DNA of 64,000 bases from positions 1 through 64,000 of the forward strand of contig NZ_FOFM01000002.1 in the NCBI RefSeq assembly GCF_900110875.1, in the 5' to 3' direction. The position numbers were made by a program, and so were the translations under genes. Origin of the DNA: Pseudovibrio axinellae. GTDB taxonomy: Bacteria; Pseudomonadota; Alphaproteobacteria; Rhizobiales; Stappiaceae. Positions 1 to 9,025 of this stretch are shown here, one piece after another. Every line of letters starts with the position of its first letter. Positions within the stretch are counted from its first letter, which is position 1. The notes under the pieces are model-generated. The model made no database searches. It was not told the origin of the DNA and worked only from the letters and a program-made list of their open reading frames with translations.

Positions 1-531
1 TGTCAGTTATTCCGTAACAGTAACTTGTTGCCAAGCTACTCGCGAATAACCGCCGTCCACGTTTCTCTTCCTATCATATTCAATTGTCAATGAACAAAGA
101 CTTGCGCCTTAATATCCAGAACTACAAAACCTTAAAAAGCCCCGTAATTCCTTCTGTTTTTTAACCGCTTGAGCCGCCCTGTGTGCGCCGCCCCGTTGGT
201 GTGGAGCGGGTTATAGGCCCCTATTCGAACTCTGTCAACGAGCCTTGCAACAAAACTTCGAACTTTTCACAGTGTTGGGGAAAGTTTTTTTCATATTCCG
301 CAGCCCCCCAATTAGTATGGTGCTCAAATCCGCAATTCAGCCGATAAAATCACTCGTTTCCGATTAATTCGATATTTCTATAAGTTTTCAGAGTATCAGC
401 GACAAATTCCAGCCGTATTTTTCTTTCATGAGTTGTTCCCATCTTCAGCATTGTTTATCAATCGTATAAAGATGACGCAGATCCTTTGCTGCAGATGATC
501 TCTGCCGACTTGGGGAAAGATAAGTAGCTCA
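1..531. other. Gene-free stretch upstream of the M23 peptidase gene
   Basis: No convincing open reading frame enters from the left edge on either strand. Most of the stretch is AT-rich, with one GC-rich island at about 165-215. The 5' region of the peptidase gene, including its promoter, should lie in the last 200 bases, but I could not pick a clear -35/-10 pair. No tRNA or known riboswitch shape was recognised. Confidence 0.5.
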
Positions 532-2490
532 ATGAATTCTGGTAGGTTCCATTTTAATGGAAGACCGAACATCAATCTTGGCAATGAACCTGCCTTGATG
601 GTGGATAGTCTTACAAGTTCGTCTGACCAGCCCGCACGGCTCAATGGCCGCTGGTTGATCGGAACGATCCTCACAGGTATGACCTCTATCGTTTTGATGG
701 GAGGCGCGCTTATGGCTGCGCTCGACGGTCAATATACCTATAGCACCGCCGGGACACATTTAAGCAGCACTTCCGATCTTGCGCCTCAGCATAATTCCGG
801 CGGGAAAGGGGATCGACTTAACTCTACGAGCAGTGACTTCTCCAACAAACACGTCATTGAAGTGAATACGGTAACCCGCATCGATGGTCGCGACCATGTA
901 AAGGCGAAGCCATACGCTCTTTTAAGTGCAAGCCTTGATAGCTTCAAAAAACAAGAAACAGCAGCTGACATTCCACCGTTTGATCCGATCACTATGTATC
1001 AGGGAGAACAGGTGGCACCGCTACAGGTCGCGAGTGACGCAATCTACGGCGCGGACATTGAAGGTGAAGTATCTATCTCTCAACGAGACTTCCCGCTTGA
1101 GTCCATGAGTATGGTCGCTTTGCCTGATCACAGGGAAGAGGCCGTTCAGGACCAGGTTAAGAAAGCCGCGATGTTCATGCTCGACAATTCCACGGACATT
1201 GCTGCGGTCCAGAGCCTTGAAGATTTTGATGCAGGCTTCGCTCCACTCTCTGAACAACAGTTTGAGAACATCGAAGTTCGGATCACCGAGGAAAATGTTT
1301 CGTTCCAAGCAAAGTCCAGAAAAACTTCACAGGCCAACCAGATCGAAGAACGCATCGTTCCGATCCTGACACAAACTGACTTTATTGACGTATTGCTGGA
1401 TGGTGAGGCCTCCGAAAAGGAAGCTAATGGTTATATCAGCGCGTTCTCTGATAATTTTGGCATCAAATCCATCAAGGCTGGACAGATTTTCCGCCTCTTC
1501 CTCAACACCGACGAGTTTGATGAGGATGAAGGTATTTTGCAGCGGGTCAGCATCTACGAAAATCAACGGCATGTAGGAACAATTGCGCGTAATGATGAAG
1601 GCAAATTTGTTGTCGCGCCAGAACCATCCACTCAGATGACAGCAGATGCCTTTGCATCACAGCAGCAGAATTCAGTAGGGCCTAGAGCCACCTACTATGA
1701 TTCAATTTATCAGACCGGATTGGAAAACGAAGTTCCGCAGTCTCTTATTAAAGAGCTCATTCGCATTTACTCTTATAGTGTTGACTTTAATGCAGCCGTT
1801 AAGAGCGGGGATGAGATCAGCGCACTCTACGGCTTGGACGCTGATGAAAACACCGGCGCTTCGGAAATTCTGTTCACCTCCATTACAGTGAATGGCCGCA
1901 CACATCGTTTTTATCGCTTCCGCACCCCAGACGATGGTGTCGTCGACTACTATGATGAAGACGGTCAGAGCGCCAAACAATTTTTGCTACGCAAGCCCAT
2001 TGCTGCTGGTCGCTTTACCTCCGGTTTCGGCATGCGCCGCCATCCGGTCCTAAAAACGCGCCGCCTTCATACGGGAACGGACTGGGCCGCACCGCGCGGA
2101 ACCACAATTTTCGCAGCAGGCGATGGCATTATACAAAAAGCAGCATGGTCGGGTGGGTACGGAAAGCGCGTTGAGATCAAGCACGCGAACGGATACGTCA
2201 CCACCTACAATCATATGACCCGCTTTGCGCCTGGCATTCAAGCTGGCCAGAAAATAAGACAAGGCACCGTCATCGGGTATGTGGGCACCACAGGCCTTTC
2301 AACCGGTAACCACCTTCATTATGAAGTGAAGGTCAATGGCCGCTTCGTGAACTCACTCAAGATTAAGGTTCCTCAAGGACGCGTTTTGGAAGCGAACGTG
2401 CTGGAGAACTTTAAACGCGAAAGAGATCGCATCAACGCACTCATGGAGACAGGACGCTCCGGTCAGCGTGTTGCCTCACTTCGGAACTGA
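532..2490 (+). CDS. M23 family metallopeptidase, membrane-anchored, periplasmic
   Basis: A 652-residue protein with a short cytoplasmic N-terminus, one hydrophobic segment near residues 40-65 and a long periplasmic region. The C-terminal LytM/M23 peptidase domain covers about residues 485-620. The zinc ligands are visible: HTGTD (His513, Asp517) and the HLH motif (His594, His596), so the enzyme is probably active, cleaving peptide cross-links in peptidoglycan. The middle region contains an Opacity-associated/LysM-like segment typical of rhizobial M23 proteins. A purine-rich stretch (GGGGAAAG, then AAG) precedes the ATG. The gene lies convergent to the DUF998 gene and two genes from clpB. In Sinorhizobium a comparable clpB-linked gene is, as I recall, the growth/septation factor RgsM; that assignment is inference. 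Confidence 0.9.
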   Translation: MNSGRFHFNGRPNINLGNEPALMVDSLTSSSDQPARLNGRWLIGTILTGMTSIVLMGGALMAALDGQYTYSTAGTHLSSTSDLAPQHNSGGKGDRLNSTSSDFSNKHVIEVNTVTRIDGRDHVKAKPYALLSASLDSFKKQETAADIPPFDPITMYQGEQVAPLQVASDAIYGADIEGEVSISQRDFPLESMSMVALPDHREEAVQDQVKKAAMFMLDNSTDIAAVQSLEDFDAGFAPLSEQQFENIEVRITEENVSFQAKSRKTSQANQIEERIVPILTQTDFIDVLLDGEASEKEANGYISAFSDNFGIKSIKAGQIFRLFLNTDEFDEDEGILQRVSIYENQRHVGTIARNDEGKFVVAPEPSTQMTADAFASQQQNSVGPRATYYDSIYQTGLENEVPQSLIKELIRIYSYSVDFNAAVKSGDEISALYGLDADENTGASEILFTSITVNGRTHRFYRFRTPDDGVVDYYDEDGQSAKQFLLRKPIAAGRFTSGFGMRRHPVLKTRRLHTGTDWAAPRGTTIFAAGDGIIQKAAWSGGYGKRVEIKHANGYVTTYNHMTRFAPGIQAGQKIRQGTVIGYVGTTGLSTGNHLHYEVKVNGRFVNSLKIKVPQGRVLEANVLENFKRERDRINALMETGRSGQRVASLRN

Positions 2491-2519
2491 CCTCTGTTCA
2501 CCAAATGGATCTCACTACT

Positions 2520-2552
2520 AAAAAGCAAGTAACATCAAGCTACTTGCTTTTT
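2520..2552. terminator. Bidirectional intrinsic terminator
   Basis: A perfect 12-bp stem (AAAAAGCAAGTA at 2520-2531 with TACTTGCTTTTT at 2541-2552) and a 9-nt loop, with T-runs on both strands. It serves the M23 gene from the left and the DUF998 gene from the right. It overlaps the last codons of the DUF998 gene. Confidence 0.85.
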
Positions 2553-3134
2553 ATGATAACGCTTGCCCATCAGGATCACGAAAAACCAGAGGTAGATGCC
2601 AGTCTCAAGCACACGTTGCATGAGGCCATTGAAAGTGGTTTCAATAGAGAGATTGAAGAGCATCGCCATTAAGATCAGGCAGGGCACAATCCAAAAAGGC
2701 CTTTCATAGACCGCTCCAGACAATATGCTAAGACCAACAACAGCACAGAAATACGCGAGAAACCCAGCAGCCATGTGAATGAGCTGACTTTGGGTTGGGT
2801 CAGCGGTACTGCATTCAAAATCACACGGAAAGAAAGCAGCAACAGCAATCAGTATTGGGTAACCCGCAAAAACTAGCAAACCAAAACATTCAGCGCGACG
2901 ACGCATAAGGTGAAAGAAGCAAATCACAAGGCAGGGTAAAAGAAGCAGCTCAGCCATTGCGAAACCCCAAAGATTCACAGCGGCTCCAAAAGGAGCACCA
3001 ATTGCCCCAAGCTCACTCATGAACTGAGAACTATGGCTGTAATCTGGGTAGGTTGCCCCGCCAATTGCAACGGCTGCCACAAGCCAGAGATAGCTTAGGG
3101 CCGCAAACGAAATCGCAATTCCAGTTTTACTCAT
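2535..3134 (-). CDS. DUF998 family membrane protein
   Basis: About 199 residues with six to seven hydrophobic segments and the early YPDYSHSSQFMSELGA stretch that I associate with DUF998 integral membrane proteins. No catalytic motif is evident and the function of the family is unknown. The preferred start is ATG at 3134; an in-frame GTG at 3143 is possible, and neither has a strong ribosome-binding site. The stop codon lies inside the terminator shared with the M23 gene. Two Cys residues sit in a short extracytoplasmic-looking loop (PCDFEC), which could form a disulfide, but this is inference. Confidence 0.75.
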   Translation of the reverse strand: MSKTGIAISFAALSYLWLVAAVAIGGATYPDYSHSSQFMSELGAIGAPFGAAVNLWGFAMAELLLLPCLVICFFHLMRRRAECFGLLVFAGYPILIAVAAFFPCDFECSTADPTQSQLIHMAAGFLAYFCAVVGLSILSGAVYERPFWIVPCLILMAMLFNLSIETTFNGLMQRVLETGIYLWFFVILMGKRYHKKQVA

Positions 3135-3230
3135 GGCCACCACTAACCAAGAAATTTAGTGCCCCAACTTCAATCTACACAACTAAGCACAAAAAACATG
3201 CGTTAGAAAAGCCCTTATGGAATGCCCAAC

Positions 3231-3255
3231 AAAAAGGGCCGGAAAATCCGGCCCT
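3231..3255 (-). terminator. Intrinsic terminator of clpB
   Basis: A 9-bp perfect stem, AGGGCCGGA (3235-3243) with TCCGGCCCT (3247-3255) and a 3-nt loop. Read on the minus strand it is followed by TTTTT, as expected for a terminator 25 bases past the clpB stop. Confidence 0.85.
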
Positions 3256-3280
3256 CTTCTTTAACTCATGATCAAACCTG

Positions 3281-5860
3281 TCAATCCGCTTCAAACAGCA
3301 ATCGATCCGTCCCGTTAGTTACCTTGATCCTCTGCCCGTCGGACAAGGAACCGGAAAGCAGCATCTCAGCAAGCGGGTCCTGCACTTGCTTCTGAATCAC
3401 GCGCTTCAAGGGGCGTGCACCATAAGCAGGGTCATACCCTTTTTCGGCAAGCCAACCCATAGCGCCATCATCCAGTTCAAGCTCCATTTTTCGGTCGTCC
3501 AGCAACTTCTGCAAGCGGGCCAGTTGAATTTCAACGATCCGGGACATCTGAGTCCGTTGCAAGCGATGGAACAGTATAATCTCATCCAGACGGTTCAGGA
3601 ACTCTGGGCGGAAATGAGCCCTCACGGAATCCATCACCGGGCCACGCATCGCTTCAGCATCCTCTCCCTCACCTTGTGCCGCGAGAAACTCGGAGCCAAG
3701 GTTCGAGGTCATGATGATAAGCGTGTTGCGGAAATCCACAGTCCGCCCCTGCCCGTCTGTCAAACGACCGTCGTCCAGCACCTGAAGCAGAACGTTGAAA
3801 ACGTCCGCATGTGCTTTTTCCACTTCGTCGAACAAAACAACCTGATAGGGGCGGCGACGAACGGCTTCGGTCAGCACTCCGCCTTCTTCATATCCAACAT
3901 AACCTGGAGGTGCGCCAATCAAACGAGCAACGCTGTGCTTCTCCATGAATTCAGACATATCCACGCGAACCATCGCGGTTTCATCATCAAAGAGGTAGCT
4001 GGCAAGTGCCTTGGTCAGCTCGGTTTTACCCACACCAGTTGGGCCGAGGAACATAAACGAGCCAATTGGCCTGTTTGGATCCTGCAAACCGGCACGAGAC
4101 CGGCGAACCGCTGTTGAAACAGCGTGAACGGCTTCCTGTTGACCCACAACACGTTTGGCAATCTCATCTTCCATGCGAAGCAGCTTTTCGCGCTCACCTT
4201 CCAGCATCTTATCAATCGGTATGCCGGTCCAGCGGGCGACAACCTGAGCAATGCTTTCACTGCTCACGGTCTCGTTTAGCATGGTGTTGTCGACATCTTC
4301 TGCAAGCTGAGCGTCAGCAAGCTTCTTTTCCAGATCGGGAATAACGCCGTAGCTCAACTCCCCTGCCCGGGCCAGATTGCCGGTTCGTTGCGCTTGCTCC
4401 AGCTCAGTTCGCGCTTCATCCAACTGCTCTTTAATCTTCTGCTCACCGCTGAGCTTATCTTTTTCAGCTTGCCAGCGCTGTGTAAGCGCATTGGATTCCT
4501 CTTCAAGGTCAACCAATTCTTTTTCAAGGCGTTGAAGCCGGTCCTTAGTGGCTGCATCATCCTCTTTTTTCAAAGCTTCACGCTCAATCTTCAGCTGAAT
4601 GATGCGCCGGTCCAGCTCATCAAGCTCTTCAGGCTTTGAATCCACCTGCATCCGCAAACGGCTTGCCGCTTCGTCAACAAGGTCGATGGCTTTATCAGGT
4701 AAGAAACGGTCTGTGATATAGCGATTAGAAAGAGTGGCAGCTGAGACGATTGCACTGTCTGAAATACGAACACCGTGATGAAGCTCGTACTTTTCTTTAA
4801 TACCACGCAGAATTGAGATGGTATCTTCAACCGTAGGCTCGCTGACAAACACAGGCTGGAACCGACGGGCCAAAGCCGCATCTTTTTCAACATGCTTGCG
4901 GTATTCATCAAGCGTGGTTGCACCAACACAGTGCAGTTCGCCACGCGCAAGCGCGGGCTTCAGCAGATTGGAAGCATCCATCGCTCCATCTGTTTTACCA
5001 GCACCAACAAGGGTATGCATTTCGTCAATGAAGAGGATCACACCACCGGCAGCAGCCTGCACTTCGTTCAAAACACCCTTAAGGCGCTCTTCAAATTCGC
5101 CTCGATACTTCGCGCCAGCAATCAACGCGCCCATATCAAGCGCAAGCAAGTCTTTGTCTTTGAGACTTTCCGGCACATCACCATTCACGATGCGCAGCGC
5201 CAGACCTTCTGCAATCGCCGTTTTACCAACACCTGGCTCGCCAATCAGCACCGGGTTGTTTTTTGTGCGCCGGGAAAGCACCTGTATTGCACGGCGAATT
5301 TCTTCATCGCGGCCAATCACAGGGTCAAGCTTGCCATCGCGGGCAGCCTGCGTCAGATCCTGCGCAAATTTCTTTAGCGCATCATACTGGTTTTCAGCAG
5401 ATGCAGAATCTGCCGTTCGCCCTTTTCGCAGGCCATTAATGGCTTCATTCAGCCCACTTGGTGTAACTCCGCCCTGTGCAAGCGCTTTGCCGGCCTGACT
5501 TCCTTTGTCCAGCGCCAAAGCCAACAGCAACCGTTCAACAGTTACGTAACTATCGCCAGCTTTTTCGGCAATTTTCTCCGCCTGTTCAAAAAGACGTGCA
5601 ATTTCAGGCGAAAGATACAATTGCCCGTTTCCGCCACTCACCTTGGGAAGAGCAGCAAGGTCCGTTTCAATCTGGAGACGCACGTCCTGAGCCCGCCCCC
5701 CTGCTCGTTCAATCAAACCGGCAGACATCCCTTCGCTATCATCTAGCAAGACTTTAAGGATGTGAGCGGGAGTGAACTGCTGGTGCCCTTGCCCCAGAGC
5801 ATATGTTTGCGCTGATTGAATGAATCCACGCGCCCGTTCGGTGTATTTTTCAAAATCCAT
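3281..5860 (-). CDS. clpB: ATP-dependent chaperone ClpB
   Basis: An 859-residue Hsp100 disaggregase of full family length. In order: Clp N-terminal repeat domain (about 1-150), first AAA+ module with Walker A GEPGVGKT and Walker B LFIDEMH, the coiled-coil middle domain (about 410-530), second AAA+ module with GPTGVGKT and LFDEVEKAH, and the C-terminal D2-small domain. The coiled middle domain separates ClpB from ClpA/ClpC. It dissolves protein aggregates together with DnaK. The start ATG has a strong upstream GGAG eight bases away. The gene is monocistronic, with its own terminator, and is expected to be a heat-shock gene. Confidence 0.98.
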   Translation of the reverse strand: MDFEKYTERARGFIQSAQTYALGQGHQQFTPAHILKVLLDDSEGMSAGLIERAGGRAQDVRLQIETDLAALPKVSGGNGQLYLSPEIARLFEQAEKIAEKAGDSYVTVERLLLALALDKGSQAGKALAQGGVTPSGLNEAINGLRKGRTADSASAENQYDALKKFAQDLTQAARDGKLDPVIGRDEEIRRAIQVLSRRTKNNPVLIGEPGVGKTAIAEGLALRIVNGDVPESLKDKDLLALDMGALIAGAKYRGEFEERLKGVLNEVQAAAGGVILFIDEMHTLVGAGKTDGAMDASNLLKPALARGELHCVGATTLDEYRKHVEKDAALARRFQPVFVSEPTVEDTISILRGIKEKYELHHGVRISDSAIVSAATLSNRYITDRFLPDKAIDLVDEAASRLRMQVDSKPEELDELDRRIIQLKIEREALKKEDDAATKDRLQRLEKELVDLEEESNALTQRWQAEKDKLSGEQKIKEQLDEARTELEQAQRTGNLARAGELSYGVIPDLEKKLADAQLAEDVDNTMLNETVSSESIAQVVARWTGIPIDKMLEGEREKLLRMEDEIAKRVVGQQEAVHAVSTAVRRSRAGLQDPNRPIGSFMFLGPTGVGKTELTKALASYLFDDETAMVRVDMSEFMEKHSVARLIGAPPGYVGYEEGGVLTEAVRRRPYQVVLFDEVEKAHADVFNVLLQVLDDGRLTDGQGRTVDFRNTLIIMTSNLGSEFLAAQGEGEDAEAMRGPVMDSVRAHFRPEFLNRLDEIILFHRLQRTQMSRIVEIQLARLQKLLDDRKMELELDDGAMGWLAEKGYDPAYGARPLKRVIQKQVQDPLAEMLLSGSLSDGQRIKVTNGTDRLLFEAD

Positions 5861-5882
5861 ATGTATCTCCTATGTGCTGCAT

Positions 5883-5943
5883 CACCCGAAGCATGACCAA
5901 GCATTTTGGGAGGATCCGAGCCTCTATAAAAGCACCCGAAGCA
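5883..5943. repeat. Direct repeat in the clpB leader
   Basis: The 11-mer CACCCGAAGCA occurs at 5883-5893 and again at 5933-5943, exactly 50 bp apart, in the region transcribed ahead of clpB on the minus strand. The meaning is unknown; it could be chance or part of leader structure. Confidence 0.4.
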
Positions 5944-5966
5944 GGAGGCGTCCCCCTGCATTCTTG

Positions 5967-5992
5967 ATATAGTGGTTCTATCTGCCGACAAA
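5967..5992 (-). promoter_or_regulatory. Possible heat-shock (RpoH-type) promoter of clpB
   Basis: On the minus strand TTTG (5992-5989) is followed after 16 bases by CTATAT (5972-5967). This partly matches the alphaproteobacterial sigma-32 pattern of CTTG, about 17 bases, then a CTAT-type -10. The -35 match is imperfect, so this is only a candidate. Confidence 0.25.
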
Positions 5993-6067
5993 AGAGGGTA
6001 GAAGCAAGGTCTTGTAACAAACCTATGTTTTTCATAGTTTCCATCAGTTTAACCAGCGGAAATTAAA

Positions 6068-6838
6068 ATGACTTTTTCGCCTGCGCATATCACCGCACTT
6101 GCAACACACCCTGTCAAAGGCCTTACTGCCCACCCACTTCAGGTGACTACTCTACAAGCTAAAGCTGTCTTTCCGCTGGATCGCGCATACGCCATAGAAA
6201 ACGGCCCTTGCGGGTTTGATGCAACTGCTCCCAAACATATTGCAAAAAACAAGTTTCTGGTGCTCGCGCGCTTTGCCGACGTTGCGCAGGTTAAATGTAC
6301 TTATGACCTTGAAACGAAAACGGTGACGCTGTCCAAACCAGCTGCCGCAGATGTTACACTTTCATTAGACACTAAGGATGGACAAGAGCAGCTCGCGGCA
6401 TATTTCACTGAACACATGGGGAATAAAGCTGCCGGACCACTCAAAGTCCTACACTGCGACAACCACGCGTTCACCGACACGGCTGAAAACCTCGTGCATG
6501 TTGTCAATCTTGCAAGCGTCAAAGCACTCTCACAAGCTGTTGGCACCGAGCTTGACCCAAAACGTTTCCGTGCAAACATCTATGTTGAAGGCCTGCCTGC
6601 CTACGAAGAATTTAATTGGGAAGACAAGAAAATTCGATCAAGCTCAGGCGTAGAATTCAGGTTTGTAAAAAAGACCCGACGTTGTGCCGCCATCGACGTA
6701 AATCCAGACACAGCTGAGCGCGACACAAACATCAACAAAGCACTCTACGATTCACTTGGTCACACCAATGTCGGCATTTATCTGGAGCTTGTGAACGGTG
6801 GCGTTCTTTCCGTCGGCGACACCCTCATAGTTGAGTAA
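6068..6838 (+). CDS. MOSC domain-containing protein
   Basis: 256 residues. The N-terminal part (ALATHPVKGL, about residues 10-20) is the MOSC N-terminal beta-barrel, and the C-terminal part carries the MOSC domain with the conserved cysteine in KKTRRCAAIDVNPDTAERD (about residues 205-220). Family members such as YcbX and mARC bind the molybdenum cofactor and reduce N-hydroxylated compounds or carry sulfur. The length fits the short YcbX-like form without a fused ferredoxin domain. It is divergent from clpB and convergent with the DUF4167 gene, so it probably forms its own transcription unit. The substrate cannot be told from sequence. Confidence 0.9.
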   Translation: MTFSPAHITALATHPVKGLTAHPLQVTTLQAKAVFPLDRAYAIENGPCGFDATAPKHIAKNKFLVLARFADVAQVKCTYDLETKTVTLSKPAAADVTLSLDTKDGQEQLAAYFTEHMGNKAAGPLKVLHCDNHAFTDTAENLVHVVNLASVKALSQAVGTELDPKRFRANIYVEGLPAYEEFNWEDKKIRSSSGVEFRFVKKTRRCAAIDVNPDTAERDTNINKALYDSLGHTNVGIYLELVNGGVLSVGDTLIVE

Positions 6839-6878
6839 GGCTTCACCCTAAGCTCCCATCACATGTCACCAAAAATAA

Positions 6879-6906
6879 AAAACCCCGCATTTTAAAGCGG
6901 GGTTTT
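6879..6906. terminator. Bidirectional terminator between MOSC and DUF4167 genes
   Basis: Stem AAAACCCCGC (6879-6888) with GCGGGGTTTT (6897-6906), an 8-nt AT loop, and A/T tracts on both sides. It lies between two convergent genes. Confidence 0.9.
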
Positions 6907-6957
6907 CAAATAGTATTCCTAGAAACCAGCAAAGCTTCTTGCTTAACGCAGAAGTGT

Positions 6958-7731
6958 TCAGCTTTCACCATCTCCCGTGGTTTCCAGTGTGGTAGGTGCC
7001 GCTCCATCCTCAGCCGGAACACGAGCAGCGCGACCACGCTGCGAACGTGCAGCCCGAGGTGTACGTGCACGCGGTGTACGACGTGGTTTAAGAGCTGACT
7101 GATCGCCTTCTCCAGCCTCAGACGCATCGGCAGCTGGGGCTGCAGGAGCTGCTGGGGCCGCAGGAGCCGCAGGAGCCGCAGGAGCTGCGGAAGACGGCGC
7201 TGGCGTGCGGCGAACACCGCGACCACGAGTACCGCGAAGGCGGCGGCGTGGCTTTTCTTCATCGTCGTCACCATCTGCAGACACATCCGCCGAAGCTTCC
7301 ATGCTGCCATCAACTTCAGGAGCGGAGTTGATAAACGGCTGAGGCGTATCAAGACCAATTACCGGCTGTGTCGTTGTGACTGCACCGTCTGGCTCTTCAT
7401 TTGCCGCAGCAGCGTTTGATGTTTCAGCAGCAACAGGCGCGGCTTCATCTTCTACGCGAGTAGGAGGAGCCGATGTCTGCGAGCTCTGAGGTTGAGCAGC
7501 AGCGACAATACGCTGATAATGCTCTGCATGCTGATAGTAGTTCTCGGAGGTTATACGGTCTCCGGAGGCCTGAGCGTCACGCGCAAGTTGCTGGTACTTT
7601 TCAGCAATATGCAATGCGGTACCACGGATTTTTACATCCGGTCCATTTGACTCAAAGGAACGTGTCAATGGATTTGGAGCCTTACGCCCCCGCCCACGCA
7701 TGCGCTTGTTATTCTGATTTCCTGGTCTCAT
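6958..7731 (-). CDS. DUF4167 domain-containing protein
   Basis: About 257 residues. The N-terminus (MRPGNQNNKR, then basic RGRGRK) and the stretch around residues 20-75 (SFESNGPDVKIRGTALHIAE, then SENYYQHAEHYQR) are the DUF4167 signature found throughout Hyphomicrobiales. The rest is low complexity: an acidic patch, RRR clusters and an Ala/Pro repeat encoded by a 9-bp tandem repeat. The very basic tail suggests nucleic-acid or ribosome binding, which is inference. The ATG at 7731 is preferred over upstream starts because the family begins with MRPG and GGCAGG precedes it directly. The gene follows prmC on the same strand after a 400-base gap. Confidence 0.88.
   Translation of the reverse strand: MRPGNQNNKRMRGRGRKAPNPLTRSFESNGPDVKIRGTALHIAEKYQQLARDAQASGDRITSENYYQHAEHYQRIVAAAQPQSSQTSAPPTRVEDEAAPVAAETSNAAAANEEPDGAVTTTQPVIGLDTPQPFINSAPEVDGSMEASADVSADGDDDEEKPRRRLRGTRGRGVRRTPAPSSAAPAAPAAPAAPAAPAAPAADASEAGEGDQSALKPRRTPRARTPRAARSQRGRAARVPAEDGAAPTTLETTGDGES
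7130..7188. repeat. 9-bp tandem repeat in the DUF4167 gene
   Basis: About six and a half imperfect copies of a GC-rich 9-mer (GCCGCAGGA and variants) encode an Ala-Ala-Pro tract. Copy-number change would keep the frame. Confidence 0.8.
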
Positions 7732-8140
7732 CCTGCCGTTAACTTTCCGGAATAGCAATAGAACCTATCTTGAGGTCCAAGGGAGTATGTTTTCCCAGAT
7801 TCCAAATGCCGTTAATAAGCCTGCATGTTGATTAAGCCAAAGGCCGTCAACATCGGAATGCAATCGCACTCGATCATATAACTGCTTCAATGCGATATCC
7901 GACATCCGATAGCAGCAATACAAATGCATTGCTCTCTCAGTTCTACGATACGAAGGGTCGCTCAACTATCTGCTTTGAAACTATCAACCGACGTCTCTGC
8001 AAGGCTCGTCTCACTATAAGTGAGTGCCCATCCCCATCGTTTTCAGCTTTTCGCTGGTATCGCTTGTCGGCGAGATGAAACTATCTCGTTCCGACGCATT
8101 TTCCAAGGGGTTTTTTGCAGATTATTGAATTCTTCTCCAA
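7732..8140. other. Gene-free stretch between prmC and the DUF4167 gene
   Basis: About 410 bases with only short, unconvincing reading frames. It should hold the promoter of the DUF4167 gene and the 3' end of the prfA-prmC transcript. I see no clear hairpin terminator, RNA gene or repeat. Confidence 0.5.
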
Positions 8141-9025
8141 TCATGGAAAAACTACAACAACAACCCTTGGCTGACCTGCTAGATCACGCTCACAACGAAC
8201 CTCCAATCCCACGAGTTCCCTCGTAAGGTTTATAAGCTCATTAGCTTGATCAAACCCGATCTCCATTAGGAGTGCGCTATTTGTCTTAAGAACTCGTTTA
8301 GCGTTACCTATCAATTCTTTATAAGCAGTAAGACCATCCACGCCACCATCCAGCGCCAGCATCGGGTCATGCTGCTTTACTTCGTGGCTCAGGCCCTCAA
8401 TCACAGCACTGCGAATGTAAGGCGGGTTACTCACAACAAAGTCAAATGATCTCGCTAACGGGTCAAGGTAAGAGCCGCAAACCGTTAAAAATCGCTTCAA
8501 AACATCATTATTTGCTGCGTTTTGTCGCGCTGTTTGCAGAGCTTCTTCACTTACATCAACAGCAACACAGACTGCGTTGGGTAACTCGCTCAGCAAAGCA
8601 ATAGCAACTGCACCAGTCCCGGTGCCGATATCTGCAAAGACCCAAGGCTTATCCAAGCCCCCATGTGCCTGACAAAAAGCAAGCGTTGCTTCAATCAGTG
8701 TCTCAGTGTCGGGGCGAGGCTCAAGCGTTGCCGCAGACAAGGAAAACTCAAGCCCCCAAAATTCTCTTTTGCCAAGGATGCGGCCAACAGGCTTTCCGGC
8801 AAGTCGCTGCTCAACATATTTGCTGATCTTTGCATGAGCTTGCGCCGAAACACCCTCGTCATAATGAAGGGCCAGGTTCTTTGGCTCGTATCCACTTGCC
8901 TCGGCGACCAATACACGGGCATCAAGGTCGGCTTCCGCGAGCTGCGCATCACGAAACAGGCCCCTAACGTTAATGTACAACGCCTGCACGTTGGCCAGCT
9001 TAGACAGCTCAAAAAGGCTGGACAT
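8141..9025 (-). CDS. prmC: Peptide chain release factor N5-glutamine methyltransferase PrmC
   Basis: 294 residues. PrmC methylates the glutamine of the GGQ motif in release factors RF1 and RF2. The N-terminal helical recognition domain (about 1-80) is followed by a Rossmann methyltransferase fold with the SAM loop DIGTGTGAVAIA and the diagnostic NPPY motif (FVVSNPPYI) that binds the substrate glutamine. The ATG at 9025 shares one base with the prfA stop codon (TGATG), so the two are translationally coupled and the enzyme is made with its substrate. An in-frame TTG one codon upstream is less likely. Confidence 0.97.
   Translation of the reverse strand: MSSLFELSKLANVQALYINVRGLFRDAQLAEADLDARVLVAEASGYEPKNLALHYDEGVSAQAHAKISKYVEQRLAGKPVGRILGKREFWGLEFSLSAATLEPRPDTETLIEATLAFCQAHGGLDKPWVFADIGTGTGAVAIALLSELPNAVCVAVDVSEEALQTARQNAANNDVLKRFLTVCGSYLDPLARSFDFVVSNPPYIRSAVIEGLSHEVKQHDPMLALDGGVDGLTAYKELIGNAKRVLKTNSALLMEIGFDQANELINLTRELVGLEVRCERDLAGQPRVVVVVFP

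Noticed and set aside
3386-4117. 243-codon open frame opposite clpB
   Set aside because: Antisense to the conserved second AAA+ module of ClpB; no recognisable motifs.
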